NCBI RefSeq assembly: GCF_013363975.1
Contig: NZ_JABWGN010000003.1
Span: 310,001 to 374,000 of the forward strand
Source: Nonomuraea montanisoli
GTDB taxonomy: Bacteria > Actinomycetota > Actinomycetes > Streptosporangiales > Streptosporangiaceae
Reading direction: 5' to 3'
DNA length: 64,000 nt
Both the position numbers and the translations under genes were made by a program. A model generated the notes under the pieces. That model saw only the letters and a list, made by a program, of their open reading frames with translations. It had not been told where the DNA came from and did not search any database. Positions within the stretch are counted from its first letter, which is position 1, and every line of letters starts with the position of its first letter. Positions 1-9,249 of the stretch are shown here, one piece after another.

Positions 1-345
1 GGGCCGCTCCCCCAGCGTCAGCCCGGTCTCCCGGGCGAACCGCCGGAACGGCGGCCGTCCCGGCGCGGCCTCCGCGCCAGGGCCCGCGCCGGCCCCTGCG
101 GCGTAGCCCGAGCCGGGGCCCGTACCCGTGCCCGCGTCCACGCCGGGGCCCGCGTCCGTGCCGGAGCCCGCGGCGCGGCCCGTCAGCAGCCACACCGCCA
201 GCACGCCCACGCTGGGCGTGAACATCATCACCATCCCCCACACCTGTGTCATGGGCGAGGCGAGGCCGCCCGCCAGCCACACGGGCAGCGCCGCCACCCA
301 CGCCAGCCCGAACGCGACGACCAGGAACACCGGCAGGGGCCTCAT
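1..345 (-). CDS. CPBP/CAAX-protease-like membrane protein, N-terminal part (partial)
   Basis: The reading frame starts at an ATG whose complement is at 343-345 and runs off the left edge after 115 codons. The visible product begins with a hydrophobic segment (residues ~4-25), a second one (~30-50) and a Gly/Ala-rich soluble linker, followed by an arginine-rich stretch and a TGLTLGERP-like motif. This layout resembles the start of bacterial CPBP-family (type II CAAX endopeptidase-like) membrane proteins, but the diagnostic EExxxR and HxxxN motifs would lie outside the window, so the family is an inference. Its ATG overlaps the TGA of the upstream DUF1648 gene by 4 nt, so it is the third gene of a translationally coupled operon led by a GntR regulator. 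Confidence 0.55.
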   Translation of the reverse strand, partial: MRPLPVFLVVAFGLAWVAALPVWLAGGLASPMTQVWGMVMMFTPSVGVLAVWLLTGRAAGSGTDAGPGVDAGTGTGPGSGYAAGAGAGPGAEAAPGRPPFRRFARETGLTLGERP

Positions 346-1340
346 GCGCTCACCCGCGTCGCGAGCAGGGCGTTGATCAGGGACGCGGCGCGCTCGGCGT
401 CGTCGACGCTGATCGCGAGCCGCCCGCCCGAGCGGTAGCCGATCACGAGGCACTCCCCGCCCCGCAGCATGATGGTGGCGTCGCCCGGCAGGCCGCGGAA
501 GCCCCACCCGCCGACCTCGACGGGGCTGCGCGTCTCGGTCCACGCGTGCTGGACGCGCTCCAGGGGGATCCTGCGCACCGGCCAGCCGAACGGCCCGAAC
601 CCGATCGCGAGCCCGTCCTCGGTGACCCGGGCCGTGAGCGACGAGGTGAACAGGCCCGCGACCAGCACGATCGCCAGCCCGGGAGACGCGTCGGCCGCGG
701 TCTCGTCCCTGACCAGTCCGAGTCCCCACATCAGGAGGAGCAGGCACAGCCCCGCCCCCGCCGCGACGGTCATCCCGGACAGCCACCGGTTGCCGGCGCG
801 GCCGACCCACACGGCGCGCTGCCCCGGCCGCAGCCGCAGCTCCGGAGGCACGGGAGCCTCGCCGCCGCTCCCATCCGTCGCGCCGCGGCGCAGGCGGGCG
901 GCCAGCAGGGCCGCCGCCACGGCCGCGGCGAGCACCGCGGCCGCCTGCCAGCCGGGCAGGCGCGCCTCGGTCCAGGAGGGGGCGTCCAGGTTCGCCAGCA
1001 GGGTGGTGGCGCCCATCCCGAGGAAGAGCGCCGAGGAGCCGGCCAGGGCGCCCCACCAGCCGGCGCGGGCCCTCCGGCGCCCGGAGACGGCCGGGACCAT
1101 GACGAGGAGCGTCACCCAGACGGCGGTCCAGAGCGCCACGTCCGTCGTCGCGGACGCCGCGAGCGGCATCGAGCGGTCCGGGCCCAGGCCGAGACCCCAG
1201 TGGACGGCGATCGGGTCGGGCAGCCGGCCGCGCAGGACGAGCGGTCCGCCGGCGAGCGCGACCGACACCGTGAGCCCCCAGAGCGCGGCGGTCCGGCGCG
1301 AGGGCGTCGCGAGGGTCGGGGTCGTCGTGCCGGGGTTCAT
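342..1340 (-). CDS. DUF1648-type integral membrane protein
   Basis: A 332-residue membrane protein. Near the N-terminus, after the first transmembrane segment, it has the motif LPDPIAVHWGLGLGPDRSMP, typical of DUF1648 (substitution of P-x-x-IPxHW in SdpI-like proteins). Several further hydrophobic helices follow (about residues 65-85, 95-120, 140-160, 190-215), and the C-terminal half (~230-325) resembles a PH-like/cytosolic domain. The start ATG overlaps the stop of the GntR gene and the stop overlaps the start of the next membrane gene, giving a tightly coupled three-gene operon. Such GntR/YtrA-DUF1648 pairs are usually membrane-stress or antibiotic-response units; the exact role is unknown. 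Confidence 0.75.
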   Translation of the reverse strand: MNPGTTTPTLATPSRRTAALWGLTVSVALAGGPLVLRGRLPDPIAVHWGLGLGPDRSMPLAASATTDVALWTAVWVTLLVMVPAVSGRRRARAGWWGALAGSSALFLGMGATTLLANLDAPSWTEARLPGWQAAAVLAAAVAAALLAARLRRGATDGSGGEAPVPPELRLRPGQRAVWVGRAGNRWLSGMTVAAGAGLCLLLLMWGLGLVRDETAADASPGLAIVLVAGLFTSSLTARVTEDGLAIGFGPFGWPVRRIPLERVQHAWTETRSPVEVGGWGFRGLPGDATIMLRGGECLVIGYRSGGRLAISVDDAERAASLINALLATRVSA

Positions 1341-1684
1341 GGCAGCTCCTTCAGGATGGTGATGAGGTCCTCTCGGCGGTATCCGTGCCTCTGGGCGTCC
1401 TCCAACAGCTCGCGCGTCCGCTGGACGAGCAGCGCGCGGCCCCCGGCGGCGCCGGCGACGCTGACGCCCCGCCCCCGCCGGAACTCCAGCAGGCCCTCGT
1501 CGCGCAGGTCGCGCAGGGCGCGCAGCACCGTGTTGGTGTTGATGCCGAGCGCCTGGGCCAGCTCGCGGGCCGGCGGCAGCCGGTCGCCGGCCGCGTAGGA
1601 GCCCTCGCCGATGGCCCGGCGGACGGCCGCCGCCACCTGTTCGTGCAGGGGGCGGGCGTCGTTGAGATCGAGCGTGAGCAGCAT
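1337..1684 (-). CDS. GntR family (YtrA subfamily) transcriptional regulator
   Basis: A 115-residue protein with an N-terminal winged helix-turn-helix of GntR type: LHEQVAAAVRRAIGEGSYAAGDRLPPARELAQALGINTNTVLRALRD is the classic core, given here only as residues ~13-57. The short C-terminal tail of about 45 residues is the size expected for the YtrA subfamily, which lacks a large effector domain. It heads the operon with the DUF1648 and CPBP-like genes (ATGA overlaps). An inverted repeat spanning its start codon (1683-1707) suggests autorepression, and the gene is divergent from pepA. Confidence 0.85.
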   Translation of the reverse strand: MLLTLDLNDARPLHEQVAAAVRRAIGEGSYAAGDRLPPARELAQALGINTNTVLRALRDLRDEGLLEFRRGRGVSVAGAAGGRALLVQRTRELLEDAQRHGYRREDLITILKELP

Positions 1685-1707
1685 GGTGCCAATAAAACTA
1701 GCACCAT
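1683..1707. promoter_or_regulatory. Inverted repeat over the GntR gene start (probable operator)
   Basis: Seven-base arms ATGGTGC and GCACCAT are separated by 11 nt (1690-1700). On the minus strand the repeat contains the ATG start and a TAGTTT -10-like box, so bound repressor would block transcription. YtrA-type GntR regulators normally bind such palindromes at their own promoter; the assignment is inferred from position and symmetry. Confidence 0.55.
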
Positions 1708-1744
1708 TCCGTCAACCGGTCATTGGTAGGATGAACCCCTGTTT

Positions 1745-3262
1745 GTGAGTACCTCGGAACCCTCGATAGAGTCGGTTTACGTGACCACTGTGCGGCTGAA
1801 CTCAGCAGATCCAGTCTCTTTCGACACCGACGCGCTGATCGTCGGGTTCCGGTCCGGCTCCGAGGCCCCCCTCCCCGCCACGGGCGCAGAGGCACTCGAC
1901 GCCGCCTTCGGGGGCAAGCTCGCCGCCTCCCTCACCGCCGCCGGGTTCGCCGGCAAGCCGGGCGAGATCGCCAAGGTCCCCACCTTCGGCGCCATCACCG
2001 CCCCGCTGCTGGTCGCGGTCGGTCTGGGCGACAAGAACGACGCCGAGACCCTGCGCCGCGCCGCCGGCGCCGCCGCCCGCTCCCTCGCCGGCACCGCCCG
2101 CGCCGCGATCGCGCTGCCCGCCGGGTCCGCCGCCGACGCCGAGGCCGTCGCCCTCGGCGCCCTGCTCGGCGCGTACGGCTTCAGCCGCTACCGCACCGGC
2201 GCCGACGCCAAGGAGCCCGTGGCCGAGCTGGACGTGCTGTCCCCGCTCGGCGGCGAGGAGGCCGCCGGGATCACCGAGCGGGCCACCGCGCTCGCCGAGT
2301 CCGTGTCGCTCGTGCGCGACCTGGTCAACACCCCGCCCTCCGACCTCTGGCCGGCCAAGTTCGCCGAGATCGCCGAGCAGGCCGCCGCCAAGGCCGGCCT
2401 GTCGGTCGAGGTGCTCGACGAGAAGCAGCTCAAGGACGGCGGCTACGGCGGCCTCATCGGCGTCGGCCAGGGCTCGGCCAACCCGCCCCGGCTCGTCCGC
2501 CTGTCCTACACCCACCCCGAGGCCGCCAAGACGCTGGCCTTCGTCGGCAAGGGCATCACCTTCGACTCCGGCGGCCTGTCGCTCAAGCCGTCCGCGTCCA
2601 TGGACTGGATGAAGTCCGACATGGGAGGCGCGGCCGCCGTTTTCGGCGCGGTACTCGGCATCGCCCGCCTCGGCGTCCCGGTCAACGCCGTCGGCTACCT
2701 CTGCCTGGCCGAGAATTTGCCGAGCGGCACCGCGCAGCGCCCCTCCGACGTCATCCACAGCTACAGCGGCAAGACCGTCGAGGTGCTCGACACCGACGCC
2801 GAGGGCCGCCTGGTGCTCATGGACGGCCTCGCCCGCGCCGCCGAGGACTCCCCCGACCTGATCGTCGACGTGGCCACCCTCACCGGCGCGCAGATCGTCG
2901 CCCTGGGCTGGCGCACCGCCGGCGTCATGTCCAACGACGACGCCGTCAGGGAGCTCGTCGTCGAGGCCGCGACCGCCGCCGGCGAGGGCGCCTGGGGCAT
3001 GCCGCTGCCCGAGGAGCTGCGCAAGGGCCTCGACTCGCCGATCGCCGACCTCGCCAACCTCCACCCCGAGCGCTGGGGCGGCATGCTGACCGCGGGCATC
3101 TTCCTCAAGGAGTTCGTGCCCGACGGGGTGCGCTGGGCGCACATCGACATGGCCGGCCCCGCCTTCAACAAGGGCGAGCCGTACGGCTACATCCCCAAGG
3201 GCGGCACGGGCGCCATCACCCGCACCTTGATCGGACTCGCCGAGCGGCACGCGAGCATCTGA
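1745..3262 (+). CDS. pepA: Leucyl aminopeptidase (M17 family)
   Basis: A 505-residue cytosolic metallo-exopeptidase removing N-terminal residues from peptides. The N-terminal macro-like domain covers about residues 1-185, and the catalytic M17 domain follows. Metal ligands are visible: K269 and D274 in GKGITFDSGG, the SDMGG aspartate about 20 residues later, and D349/D351/E353 in DTDAEGRL, with R355 as the catalytic arginine. The GTG start at 1745 follows a TAGGAT -10-like box at 1727-1732 with a 12-nt leader; a later GTG in the same frame would cut into the N-domain. The gene precedes lpdA and sucB with a 51-nt gap and is divergent from the GntR operon. Confidence 0.95.
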   Translation: MSTSEPSIESVYVTTVRLNSADPVSFDTDALIVGFRSGSEAPLPATGAEALDAAFGGKLAASLTAAGFAGKPGEIAKVPTFGAITAPLLVAVGLGDKNDAETLRRAAGAAARSLAGTARAAIALPAGSAADAEAVALGALLGAYGFSRYRTGADAKEPVAELDVLSPLGGEEAAGITERATALAESVSLVRDLVNTPPSDLWPAKFAEIAEQAAAKAGLSVEVLDEKQLKDGGYGGLIGVGQGSANPPRLVRLSYTHPEAAKTLAFVGKGITFDSGGLSLKPSASMDWMKSDMGGAAAVFGAVLGIARLGVPVNAVGYLCLAENLPSGTAQRPSDVIHSYSGKTVEVLDTDAEGRLVLMDGLARAAEDSPDLIVDVATLTGAQIVALGWRTAGVMSNDDAVRELVVEAATAAGEGAWGMPLPEELRKGLDSPIADLANLHPERWGGMLTAGIFLKEFVPDGVRWAHIDMAGPAFNKGEPYGYIPKGGTGAITRTLIGLAERHASI

Positions 3263-3313
3263 AACAAATGAAAAGATGACGGCATCACGAACACCCCGAC
3301 AAGGAGCCTTCCT

Positions 3314-4678
3314 GTGGCCTACGACATCGTCGTCCTAGGTGGCGGCAGCGGCGGCTATGCCTGCGCGCTGAGGGCTGCCGAGCTGGGCAAGTCCGTCGCC
3401 CTGATCGAGAAGGACAAGATCGGCGGCACCTGCCTCCACCGGGGATGCATCCCCACCAAGGCTCTGCTGCACTCCGCCGAGGTCGCCGACGAGACCCGCG
3501 AGAGCGAGACGTTCGGCGTCAAGGCGCGCTTCGACGGCATCGACGTCCCCGGCGTCCACGCGTTCAAGGACAAGATCGTCACCCGCGCCTGGAAGGGCGT
3601 GCAGGGCCTGCTCAAGGCCGCGGGCGTGACGATCGTCGAGGGCGAGGGCCGCCTCGTCGGGGAGCGGGCGATCCAGGTCGGCTCGGAGGTGTACGAGGGG
3701 GCCGGCGTCGTCCTGGCCACCGGCTCCGCGCCGAAGTCGCTGCCCGGTCTGGAGATCGACGGCGAGCGGATCATCACCAGCGAGCACGTGCTGACCATGG
3801 ACCACGTCCCCGCGTCCGTCGTGGTGCTGGGCGGCGGCGTGATCGGCGTCGAGCTGGCCAGCGTCTACCGCTCCTTCGGCGCCGAGGTGACGATCGTCGA
3901 GGCGCTGCCCCACCTGCTGCCCACCGAGGAGGAGTCCAGCTCCAAGCTGCTGGAGCGGGCCTTCCGCCGTCGCGGCATCAAGTACGAGCTCGGCGTCTTC
4001 TTCGACGGCGCCAAGACCACCGACACGGGCGTCGTGGTCACCCTGGCCAACGGCAAGACGCTCGACGCCGAGGTGCTGCTCGTCGCGGTCGGCCGCGGCG
4101 CGGTGTCGGCCGGCATGGGCTTCGAGGAGGCCGGCATCGCGATCGAGCGCGGCGCCGTCGTGGTCGACGAGCACTGCCGCACCTCGGTCCCCGGCGTCTA
4201 CGCGATCGGCGACCTCATCCCCACCCTGCAGCTGGCGCACGCCGGCTTCGCCGAGGGCATCATGGTCGCCGAGCACATCGCCGGTCTCAACCCGCCGCCC
4301 ATCGACTACGCCGGCGTCCCCCGCATCACCTACTCCGATCCCGAGGTCGCCTCGGTCGGCATCACGTCCGCGCAGGCCGCCGAGCGCGGCATCGAGATCG
4401 TCGAGCAGGTCTACGACCTCGCGGGCAACCCGAAGAGTCAGATTCTCGGCACCGCGGGAGCGGTCAAGGTCATCGCCCAGAAGGACGGGCCCGTCGTCGG
4501 CGTCCACATGGTGGGCCGCCGCATCGGCGAGCTCGTGACCGAGGGACAGCTGATCTACAACTGGGAGGCGCTGCCCGCAGAGGTCGCCCAGCTCATCCAC
4601 GCACACCCGACCCAGTCCGAGGCCATGGGTGAGGCGATGCTGGCACTGGCCGGCAAGCCGCTGCACGTTCACAACTAG
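3314..4678 (+). CDS. lpdA: Dihydrolipoyl dehydrogenase (E3)
   Basis: A 454-residue FAD flavoprotein that reoxidises the dihydrolipoyl arm of 2-oxoacid dehydrogenases with NAD+. The FAD-binding [17 protein letters not shown] motif is at the N-terminus. The redox disulfide is C40/C45 in [13 protein letters not shown] (the usual N-V between the cysteines is H-R here). The NAD-binding [13 protein letters not shown] lies around residue 180, the second FAD motif near VYAIGDL, and the dimer-interface H431/E436 pair in HAHPTQSE. The GTG start is supported by AAGGAG 8-9 nt upstream. It is followed 34 nt later by sucB, so E3 and E2 are probably cotranscribed. Confidence 0.95.
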   Translation: MAYDIVVLGGGSGGYACALRAAELGKSVALIEKDKIGGTCLHRGCIPTKALLHSAEVADETRESETFGVKARFDGIDVPGVHAFKDKIVTRAWKGVQGLLKAAGVTIVEGEGRLVGERAIQVGSEVYEGAGVVLATGSAPKSLPGLEIDGERIITSEHVLTMDHVPASVVVLGGGVIGVELASVYRSFGAEVTIVEALPHLLPTEEESSSKLLERAFRRRGIKYELGVFFDGAKTTDTGVVVTLANGKTLDAEVLLVAVGRGAVSAGMGFEEAGIAIERGAVVVDEHCRTSVPGVYAIGDLIPTLQLAHAGFAEGIMVAEHIAGLNPPPIDYAGVPRITYSDPEVASVGITSAQAAERGIEIVEQVYDLAGNPKSQILGTAGAVKVIAQKDGPVVGVHMVGRRIGELVTEGQLIYNWEALPAEVAQLIHAHPTQSEAMGEAMLALAGKPLHVHN

Positions 4679-4712
4679 TCCAGCCCTCATCAGAACGCGA
4701 GAGAAGATAACG

Positions 4713-6191
4713 ATGCCGGTCTCCGTACAGATGCCCCAGCTCGGCGAGAGCGTCACCGAGGGCACGGTCACCCGTTGGCTGAAGAAGGAGGGCGAGCGCG
4801 TCGAGGCCGACGAGCCGCTCCTCGAGGTGTCGACCGACAAGGTCGACACCGAGATCCCGTCGCCGTCCGCGGGCGTCATCACCAAGATCGTCGTCGCGGA
4901 GGACGAGACCGTCGAGGTCGGCGCCGAGCTGGCCATCATCGACGAGAACGGCCAGGCGGGCGGCGCCGCGCCCGCGCAGGAGGAGGCCCCGGCCCCCGCC
5001 GCGCAGCCCGAGCCGGAGCCCGCCCCGGCCTCGTCGATCCCGCAGCCCGCGCCGGCCCAGCAGGCCCCGCCGCAGCCGGCTCCGGCTCCGGCTCCGCAGG
5101 CCCAGCAGGCGCCGCCGGCTCCCGCCCCGGCCCCGGCCCCGGCCCCTGCGCCCGCTCCGGCCCCGGCTCCGCAGGCGCAGGCCCCGGCCGAGCCGGCCGC
5201 CGCTCCGTCCGGGGGCGAGAGCCCGTACGTGACGCCGCTGGTGCGCAAGCTCGCCAACGAGCACGGCGTCGACCTGGAGTCGGTCGCCGGCACCGGCGTC
5301 GGCGGCCGCATCCGCAAGCAGGACGTGCTGGAGGCCGCCAAGGCGCAGCGCGAGCAGGCCGCCCCGGCCCCGGCCCAGCCGGCCGCCGCCGCTCCGGCGC
5401 CCGCCGCGCAGGCCCCGGCCGCGGCATCGGTCAGCGCGGCTCCCGAGCCGGTCGAGGTCGACACCACGCTGCGCGGCCGCACCGAGAAGATGTCGCGCCT
5501 GCGGCAGACCATGTCCAAGCGGCTGGTCGAGTCGCTGCAGACGGCGGCCCAGCTCACCACGGTCGTCGAGGTCGACGTCACGAAGATCGCGCGGCTGCGC
5601 GACCAGGCCAAGGCGGAGTTCCTGCGCCGCGAGGGCGTGAAGCTGTCGTTCATGCCGTTCTTCGAGATGGCCGCCATCGAGGCGCTCAAGCAGCACCCCA
5701 AGCTCAACGCGACGATCAACAACGAGACCATGGAGGTCACGTACTTCGACGTCGAGCACCTGGGCATCGCGGTCGACACCGAGCGCGGCCTGATCGCGGC
5801 GGTCATCAAGAACGCCGGCGACCTCAACCTCGCCGGGCTGGCCCGCAAGACGGCCGACCTGGCCGAGCGCACCCGCGCCAACAAGGTGACGCCCGACGAG
5901 ATCACCGGCGGCACGTTCACGCTGACCAACACCGGCAGCCGCGGCGCGCTGTTCGACACGCCGATCCTCAACCAGCCGCAGGTCGGCATGCTGGGCACCG
6001 GGGCCGTCGTCAAGCGTCCCGTGGTGGTCGACACGCCGGAGGGCGAGGTCATCGCGGTCCGCTCGATGGTGTACCTGGCGCTGACGTACGACCACCGCCT
6101 GGTCGACGGGGCCGACGCGGCCCGCTTCCTCACCACGGTCAAGCGCCGCCTCGAAGAGGGGCGCTTCGAGGCGCAGCTCGGCCTCGCGTGA
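4713..6191 (+). CDS. sucB: Dihydrolipoamide acyltransferase E2 (2-oxoglutarate dehydrogenase, succinyltransferase type)
   Basis: A 492-residue E2 core subunit. A single lipoyl domain (residues 1-77) carries the lipoylated lysine K43 in STDKVDTE. It is followed by an unusually long Pro/Ala linker (about 85-165) encoded by cycling CCG-GCT triplets, then the E3/E1-binding domain (~169-205), a second Ala/Pro linker and the catalytic CoA-acyltransferase domain (~245-492) with H461 and D465 in DHRLVDG. The ATG at 4713 begins exactly at the lipoyl domain, and an in-frame upstream GTG/ATG extension is not needed. Actinobacterial E2 genes beside lpdA are labelled sucB; whether it serves pyruvate or 2-oxoglutarate dehydrogenase cannot be settled from sequence. 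A strong terminator follows. Confidence 0.92.
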   Translation: MPVSVQMPQLGESVTEGTVTRWLKKEGERVEADEPLLEVSTDKVDTEIPSPSAGVITKIVVAEDETVEVGAELAIIDENGQAGGAAPAQEEAPAPAAQPEPEPAPASSIPQPAPAQQAPPQPAPAPAPQAQQAPPAPAPAPAPAPAPAPAPAPQAQAPAEPAAAPSGGESPYVTPLVRKLANEHGVDLESVAGTGVGGRIRKQDVLEAAKAQREQAAPAPAQPAAAAPAPAAQAPAAASVSAAPEPVEVDTTLRGRTEKMSRLRQTMSKRLVESLQTAAQLTTVVEVDVTKIARLRDQAKAEFLRREGVKLSFMPFFEMAAIEALKQHPKLNATINNETMEVTYFDVEHLGIAVDTERGLIAAVIKNAGDLNLAGLARKTADLAERTRANKVTPDEITGGTFTLTNTGSRGALFDTPILNQPQVGMLGTGAVVKRPVVVDTPEGEVIAVRSMVYLALTYDHRLVDGADAARFLTTVKRRLEEGRFEAQLGLA

Positions 6192-6203
6192 TTTCTTCGT
6201 AGC

Positions 6204-6238
6204 GGCCCGGGCGGGCTCTCCGCCCGGGCCTCTTTTTT
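6204..6238 (+). terminator. Rho-independent terminator after sucB
   Basis: An 11-bp perfect GC stem (6204-6214 with 6220-6230) with loop GCTCT is followed by TCTTTTTT. It is one of the clearest intrinsic terminators in the window. Confidence 0.95.
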
Positions 6239-6378
6239 GTTCTTTGGGGTTACGGCACAGCCGAGCCGGCCGCCACCCGCCGCACGGGGCTCAGGGCCTC
6301 CAGGAAGACGGCCGCTGACCGGATGGTGGCGGGCCGCCGTGACGCCGCACTCTTGACCGTCACCGTGGTCACCCCCGG

Positions 6379-6622
6379 CCCCGGAAGACGGCCCCCCTCG
6401 CTGACCCGGAACACCACACGGGCCTGACCCCCGGCAGCCCTCCCACGCCCTGAAGACAGCCCCCCACGGGCCGGAGGATCGCACGGCCCTCCCCTGCGCG
6501 GCTCACGCCACCCCCGGAAGACGGCCACTTCCGCTGACCCGGAACACCACACGGGCCTGAGCCTCGGCAGCCCTCCCGCGCCCCGAAGGCAGCCGCCCCC
6601 ACGGGGCCGGAGGATCGCACGG
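6379..6622. repeat. Two imperfect ~110-bp direct repeats, period 133-136 bp
   Basis: Blocks at 6379-6486 and 6512-6622 share long stretches: CCGGAAGACGG, then CTGACCCGGAACACCACACG, GGCAGCCCTCCC and GGAGGATCGCACGG. A fragment of a third copy (GGAAGACGGCCGCTGACC) is at 6304-6321. The interval 6239-6682 has no convincing gene on either strand; the long minus-strand frame there only reflects composition. The repeats may be a local duplication of an intergenic element. Confidence 0.75.
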
Positions 6623-6670
6623 TGCGGCACCATGTCGGCGTGCTGGGGGGTGATTCGGGGAGGTGCGGCG

Positions 6671-6676
6671 TAGGCT
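6671..6676 (+). promoter_or_regulatory. -10 box of leaderless TIGR01777 gene
   Basis: TAGGCT ends exactly 6 nt before the GTG at 6683, the same arrangement as at lipA and nadE, so transcription probably starts at the start codon. Confidence 0.6.
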
Positions 6677-6682
6677 GGGTTG

Positions 6683-7576
6683 GTGATGATCATCGTGACC
6701 GGGGCGTCCGGGTTGCTGGGTGGTGCGCTGGCGGAGGCTCTGCGCGGGCGTGGCGACCGGGTCGTCGCGCTGGTGCGCCGTCCGCCCCAGGGGCCCGACG
6801 AGAGGTTCTGGGACCCCGCGGAAGGCGTGCTGGAGCCCGCCGCCCTGGAGGACGCCACCGCGGTGGTCCACCTGGCCGGGGCGCCCGTCGGCGACCGGCG
6901 CTGGAACGCCGCCTACAAGCGCGAGCTGATCCGCAGCCGGGTCCTGGGCACCCGCACCCTCGTCCGCGCCCTGGGAGAGCTGTCGCGGCCTCCTGAGGCC
7001 CTGCTGTCGGCGTCCGGGGTGGACTTCTACGGCGACACGGGAGACCGGCCGATCGACGAGAGGGCGGGCCAGGGCGAGGGGTTCCTGGCGGAGCTGTGCG
7101 GCCGGTGGGAGAAGGAGGCCCGGGAGGCCGAGGCGCTGGGGATGCGGACGGCGCAGTTGCGTACGAGCATCGCGCTGAGCCGGCGGGGCGGCGCGCTCGG
7201 CCGGATGCTGCCGATCTTCAAGGCGGGGCTGGGGGCGCCGCTCGGCTCGGGCCGGCAGTACTGGTCGTGGATCTCCGAGCAGGACTGGGTGGGCGCGGTG
7301 CTGCACGTGCTGGACCGTCCGGAGGTGTCCGGCCCGGTCAACCTCGGCTCGCCCGGACCGGTCACCAACGAGGAGTTCACCCGCACGCTGGGCAAGGCGC
7401 TGCGCAAGGGCACGGTGCCGATGCCGGTGCCGGCGTTCGCGCTGAGCCTGGGGATCGGCGAGTTCGCGAAGGAGGCGCTGCTGCGCAGCCATCGGCTCGT
7501 GCCGCGCAAGCTGGAGGACACCGGGTACGGCTTCGCCCATACCCGTCTCGACGAGGCGCTGCGCGCCGTACTCTAA
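6683..7576 (+). CDS. TIGR01777 family NAD(P)-dependent epimerase/SDR protein
   Basis: A 297-residue extended short-chain dehydrogenase of the TIGR01777 group (YfcH/SulA-like). The Rossmann fingerprint GASGLLG is at residues ~7-13, LAGAPVGDRRW (family signature for the second half of the nucleotide fold) lies near residue 70, and a DFYGDTG-type motif is around 113. The C-terminal domain has the conserved RTSIALSRRGGALGRMLPIFKAGLGAPLG region and ends RLDEALRAVL. No substrate is established for the family. The GTG start is preferred because the -10 box sits 6 nt upstream; ATG 6686 is an alternative. It is monocistronic, after the sucB terminator and the intergenic repeats. Confidence 0.88.
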   Translation: MMIIVTGASGLLGGALAEALRGRGDRVVALVRRPPQGPDERFWDPAEGVLEPAALEDATAVVHLAGAPVGDRRWNAAYKRELIRSRVLGTRTLVRALGELSRPPEALLSASGVDFYGDTGDRPIDERAGQGEGFLAELCGRWEKEAREAEALGMRTAQLRTSIALSRRGGALGRMLPIFKAGLGAPLGSGRQYWSWISEQDWVGAVLHVLDRPEVSGPVNLGSPGPVTNEEFTRTLGKALRKGTVPMPVPAFALSLGIGEFAKEALLRSHRLVPRKLEDTGYGFAHTRLDEALRAVL

Positions 7577-7717
7577 GGTGCTGTTCGTCCCTCACCAGCG
7601 GACCGGCCACCAGCGGACCGGCGCGAACGGCCGGCGCCGGAGGATCGGCCCGGCCGGGCCCGGGGCCGCCGGACGGGGGACCATCGAACGCGTGAACCGG
7701 ATCGGGGAGGCACCGGC

Positions 7718-8455
7718 ATGAGCAGGTCAGGGCAGTCGCACATCCTTGCCATCGGCGGCGGGTCGTTCGTGCCCACCGAGCGTCACGGCTTCCTGAAGGC
7801 GAGCCCCCTGCTGCGCTACGCCCTCGACCTGACCGGCCAGGACCGGCCGCGCCTCGGCCTGCTGTCCACCGCGACGGGCGACGACTCCGACTGGCTGCTG
7901 AAGATGTACGGGGCGTTCGCGGGGTGGGACGTCGAGGTCAGCCACCTGACTGTCTTCCCGATGCCCAACGTCGCCGACCCGCGCGCGTGGATCCTGGAAC
8001 AGGACGTGATCTACGTCAGCGGCGGCAGCGTGGCCAACCTGATGGCGCTGTGGCGCCTGCACGGCCTGGACGAGGCGTTCGCGGAGGCGTGGCGGGCCGG
8101 GGTGGTGCTGTCCGGGCAGAGCGCGGGCGCGCTGTGCTGGCACGTCGGCGGCAACACCGACTCCTTCGGCCCCGAGCTGCGGGTGTGGGCCGACGGCATG
8201 GGCCTGCTCCCCTACTCGTGCGGGGTCCACTACGACTCCGACCCGCAGCGGCGGCCGCTGCTGCAGCGGTCGGTGGCCGAGGGCGAGCTGCCCGCGGGCT
8301 ACGCCGCCGACGAGGGCGTGGGGCTGCACTACGTGGGCACCGAGTTCATCCAGGCGGTCAGCACGCGGCCGGACGGCTACGCCTACCGGGTCGAGCACGA
8401 CGGTGACGGCGGGGTGAAGGAGTTCAGGATCGAGCCGCGCCTGCTGACCTCCTGA
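7718..8455 (+). CDS. Peptidase E-like (S51 family) serine peptidase
   Basis: A 245-residue protein of the class I glutamine-amidotransferase-like fold used by dipeptidase E and cyanophycinase. The nucleophile elbow is GQSAGA with S135. Upstream, [15 protein letters not shown] is the family GGxxxxL motif, and the first strand is [12 protein letters not shown] downstream histidine in the HVGG/HYDSDP segments could complete the catalytic site. Family members hydrolyse Asp-X dipeptides or remain uncharacterised in actinomycetes. A weak GAGG Shine-Dalgarno precedes the ATG. It stands alone between the TIGR01777 gene and lipB. Confidence 0.85.
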   Translation: MSRSGQSHILAIGGGSFVPTERHGFLKASPLLRYALDLTGQDRPRLGLLSTATGDDSDWLLKMYGAFAGWDVEVSHLTVFPMPNVADPRAWILEQDVIYVSGGSVANLMALWRLHGLDEAFAEAWRAGVVLSGQSAGALCWHVGGNTDSFGPELRVWADGMGLLPYSCGVHYDSDPQRRPLLQRSVAEGELPAGYAADEGVGLHYVGTEFIQAVSTRPDGYAYRVEHDGDGGVKEFRIEPRLLTS

Positions 8456-8493
8456 ATTACCCTTCAAGGGTGACGGAACGGCACAATGGACCC

Positions 8494-9189
8494 ATGCGCC
8501 CCAGGCACGGGGTCGATGATCCCCTCGCGCTCGCCATCGTCCGCCTCGGTGTCGACGTCCCCTTCGAGCAGGCTTGGGCGCTCCAGCGCCGGGTGCACGG
8601 CAAACGGGTCGCCGGCGAGTTGAGCGACACGGTGCTCCTGCTGGAGCACGCGCCTGTCTACACCGCCGGCCGTCGCGCCGCGCCGCACGAACGCCCCGCC
8701 GACGGCACCCCGGTCGTCGACGTCGACCGGGGCGGGCGGGTCACCTGGCACGGCCCGGGCCAGCTCGTCGCGTACCCGATCGTGGCCGTGAGCGACGTGA
8801 CGACGTACATCTGCCGGATCGAGGAGGCGATGATCCAGATCTGCGCCGACTTCGGAGTGATCGTCCGCCGCGTGAGCGGACGGGCCGGTGTGTGGGTGTC
8901 GGGCGATCCCGCGCTCGGGCTGCCCGACCGGCAGATCGGCGCGGTCGGCATCCGGGTGACGCGCGGCGTCACCATGCACGGGTTCGCCCTCAACTGCGCC
9001 AACGACCCGCGCTGGTTCAACCGGATCGTGCCCTGCGGCATCCCCGACGTGGGGGTCACGTCGCTGTCGGCGGAGACCGGGCGGCGGATCGTGGTGGACG
9101 AGGTCATGCCGATCGCCGAGAAGCGGCTGGCGGAGTCCCTGGGCATGCAGCCGTTCGACCTGCACGAAGAGGATCTTCTGCGAAGGTAG
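8494..9189 (+). CDS. lipB: Octanoyl-ACP:protein N-octanoyltransferase LipB
   Basis: A 231-residue cytosolic enzyme that moves octanoyl from ACP to the lipoyl-domain lysine, the first step of lipoate synthesis used by the sucB product. Family motifs present: [11 protein letters not shown], the [18 protein letters not shown] block, MHGFALN with H162 and the catalytic cysteine C181 in RIVPCGI followed by VTSL. The lysine expected 34 residues before that cysteine (catalytic Lys in the M. tuberculosis enzyme) is Gln147 here ([10 protein letters not shown]), which is odd. The ATG at 8494 is chosen because a CACAAT -10 box ends 6 nt upstream, implying leaderless mRNA. lipA lies one gene downstream. 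Confidence 0.92.
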   Translation: MRPRHGVDDPLALAIVRLGVDVPFEQAWALQRRVHGKRVAGELSDTVLLLEHAPVYTAGRRAAPHERPADGTPVVDVDRGGRVTWHGPGQLVAYPIVAVSDVTTYICRIEEAMIQICADFGVIVRRVSGRAGVWVSGDPALGLPDRQIGAVGIRVTRGVTMHGFALNCANDPRWFNRIVPCGIPDVGVTSLSAETGRRIVVDEVMPIAEKRLAESLGMQPFDLHEEDLLRR

Positions 9190-9249
9190 TTCCCGATCGT
9201 GGCGAAAAGGTGATCGTCAGGGAAGAGACGGTCGTTTTACGCTCGGGCC

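Noticed and set aside
1802..3250. Long minus-strand frame opposite pepA
   Set aside because: Antisense shadow with Gly/Val bias; pepA has all catalytic residues.
3335..6484. 1049-residue minus-strand frame across lpdA and sucB
   Set aside because: Antisense shadow caused by high GC; it overlaps two clearly coding genes and its sequence is low-complexity Arg/Ala/Ser.
6250..6858. Minus-strand frame through the intergenic repeats
   Set aside because: Repeated low-complexity translation comes from the DNA repeats and the frame overlaps the TIGR01777 start; no ribosome-binding site.
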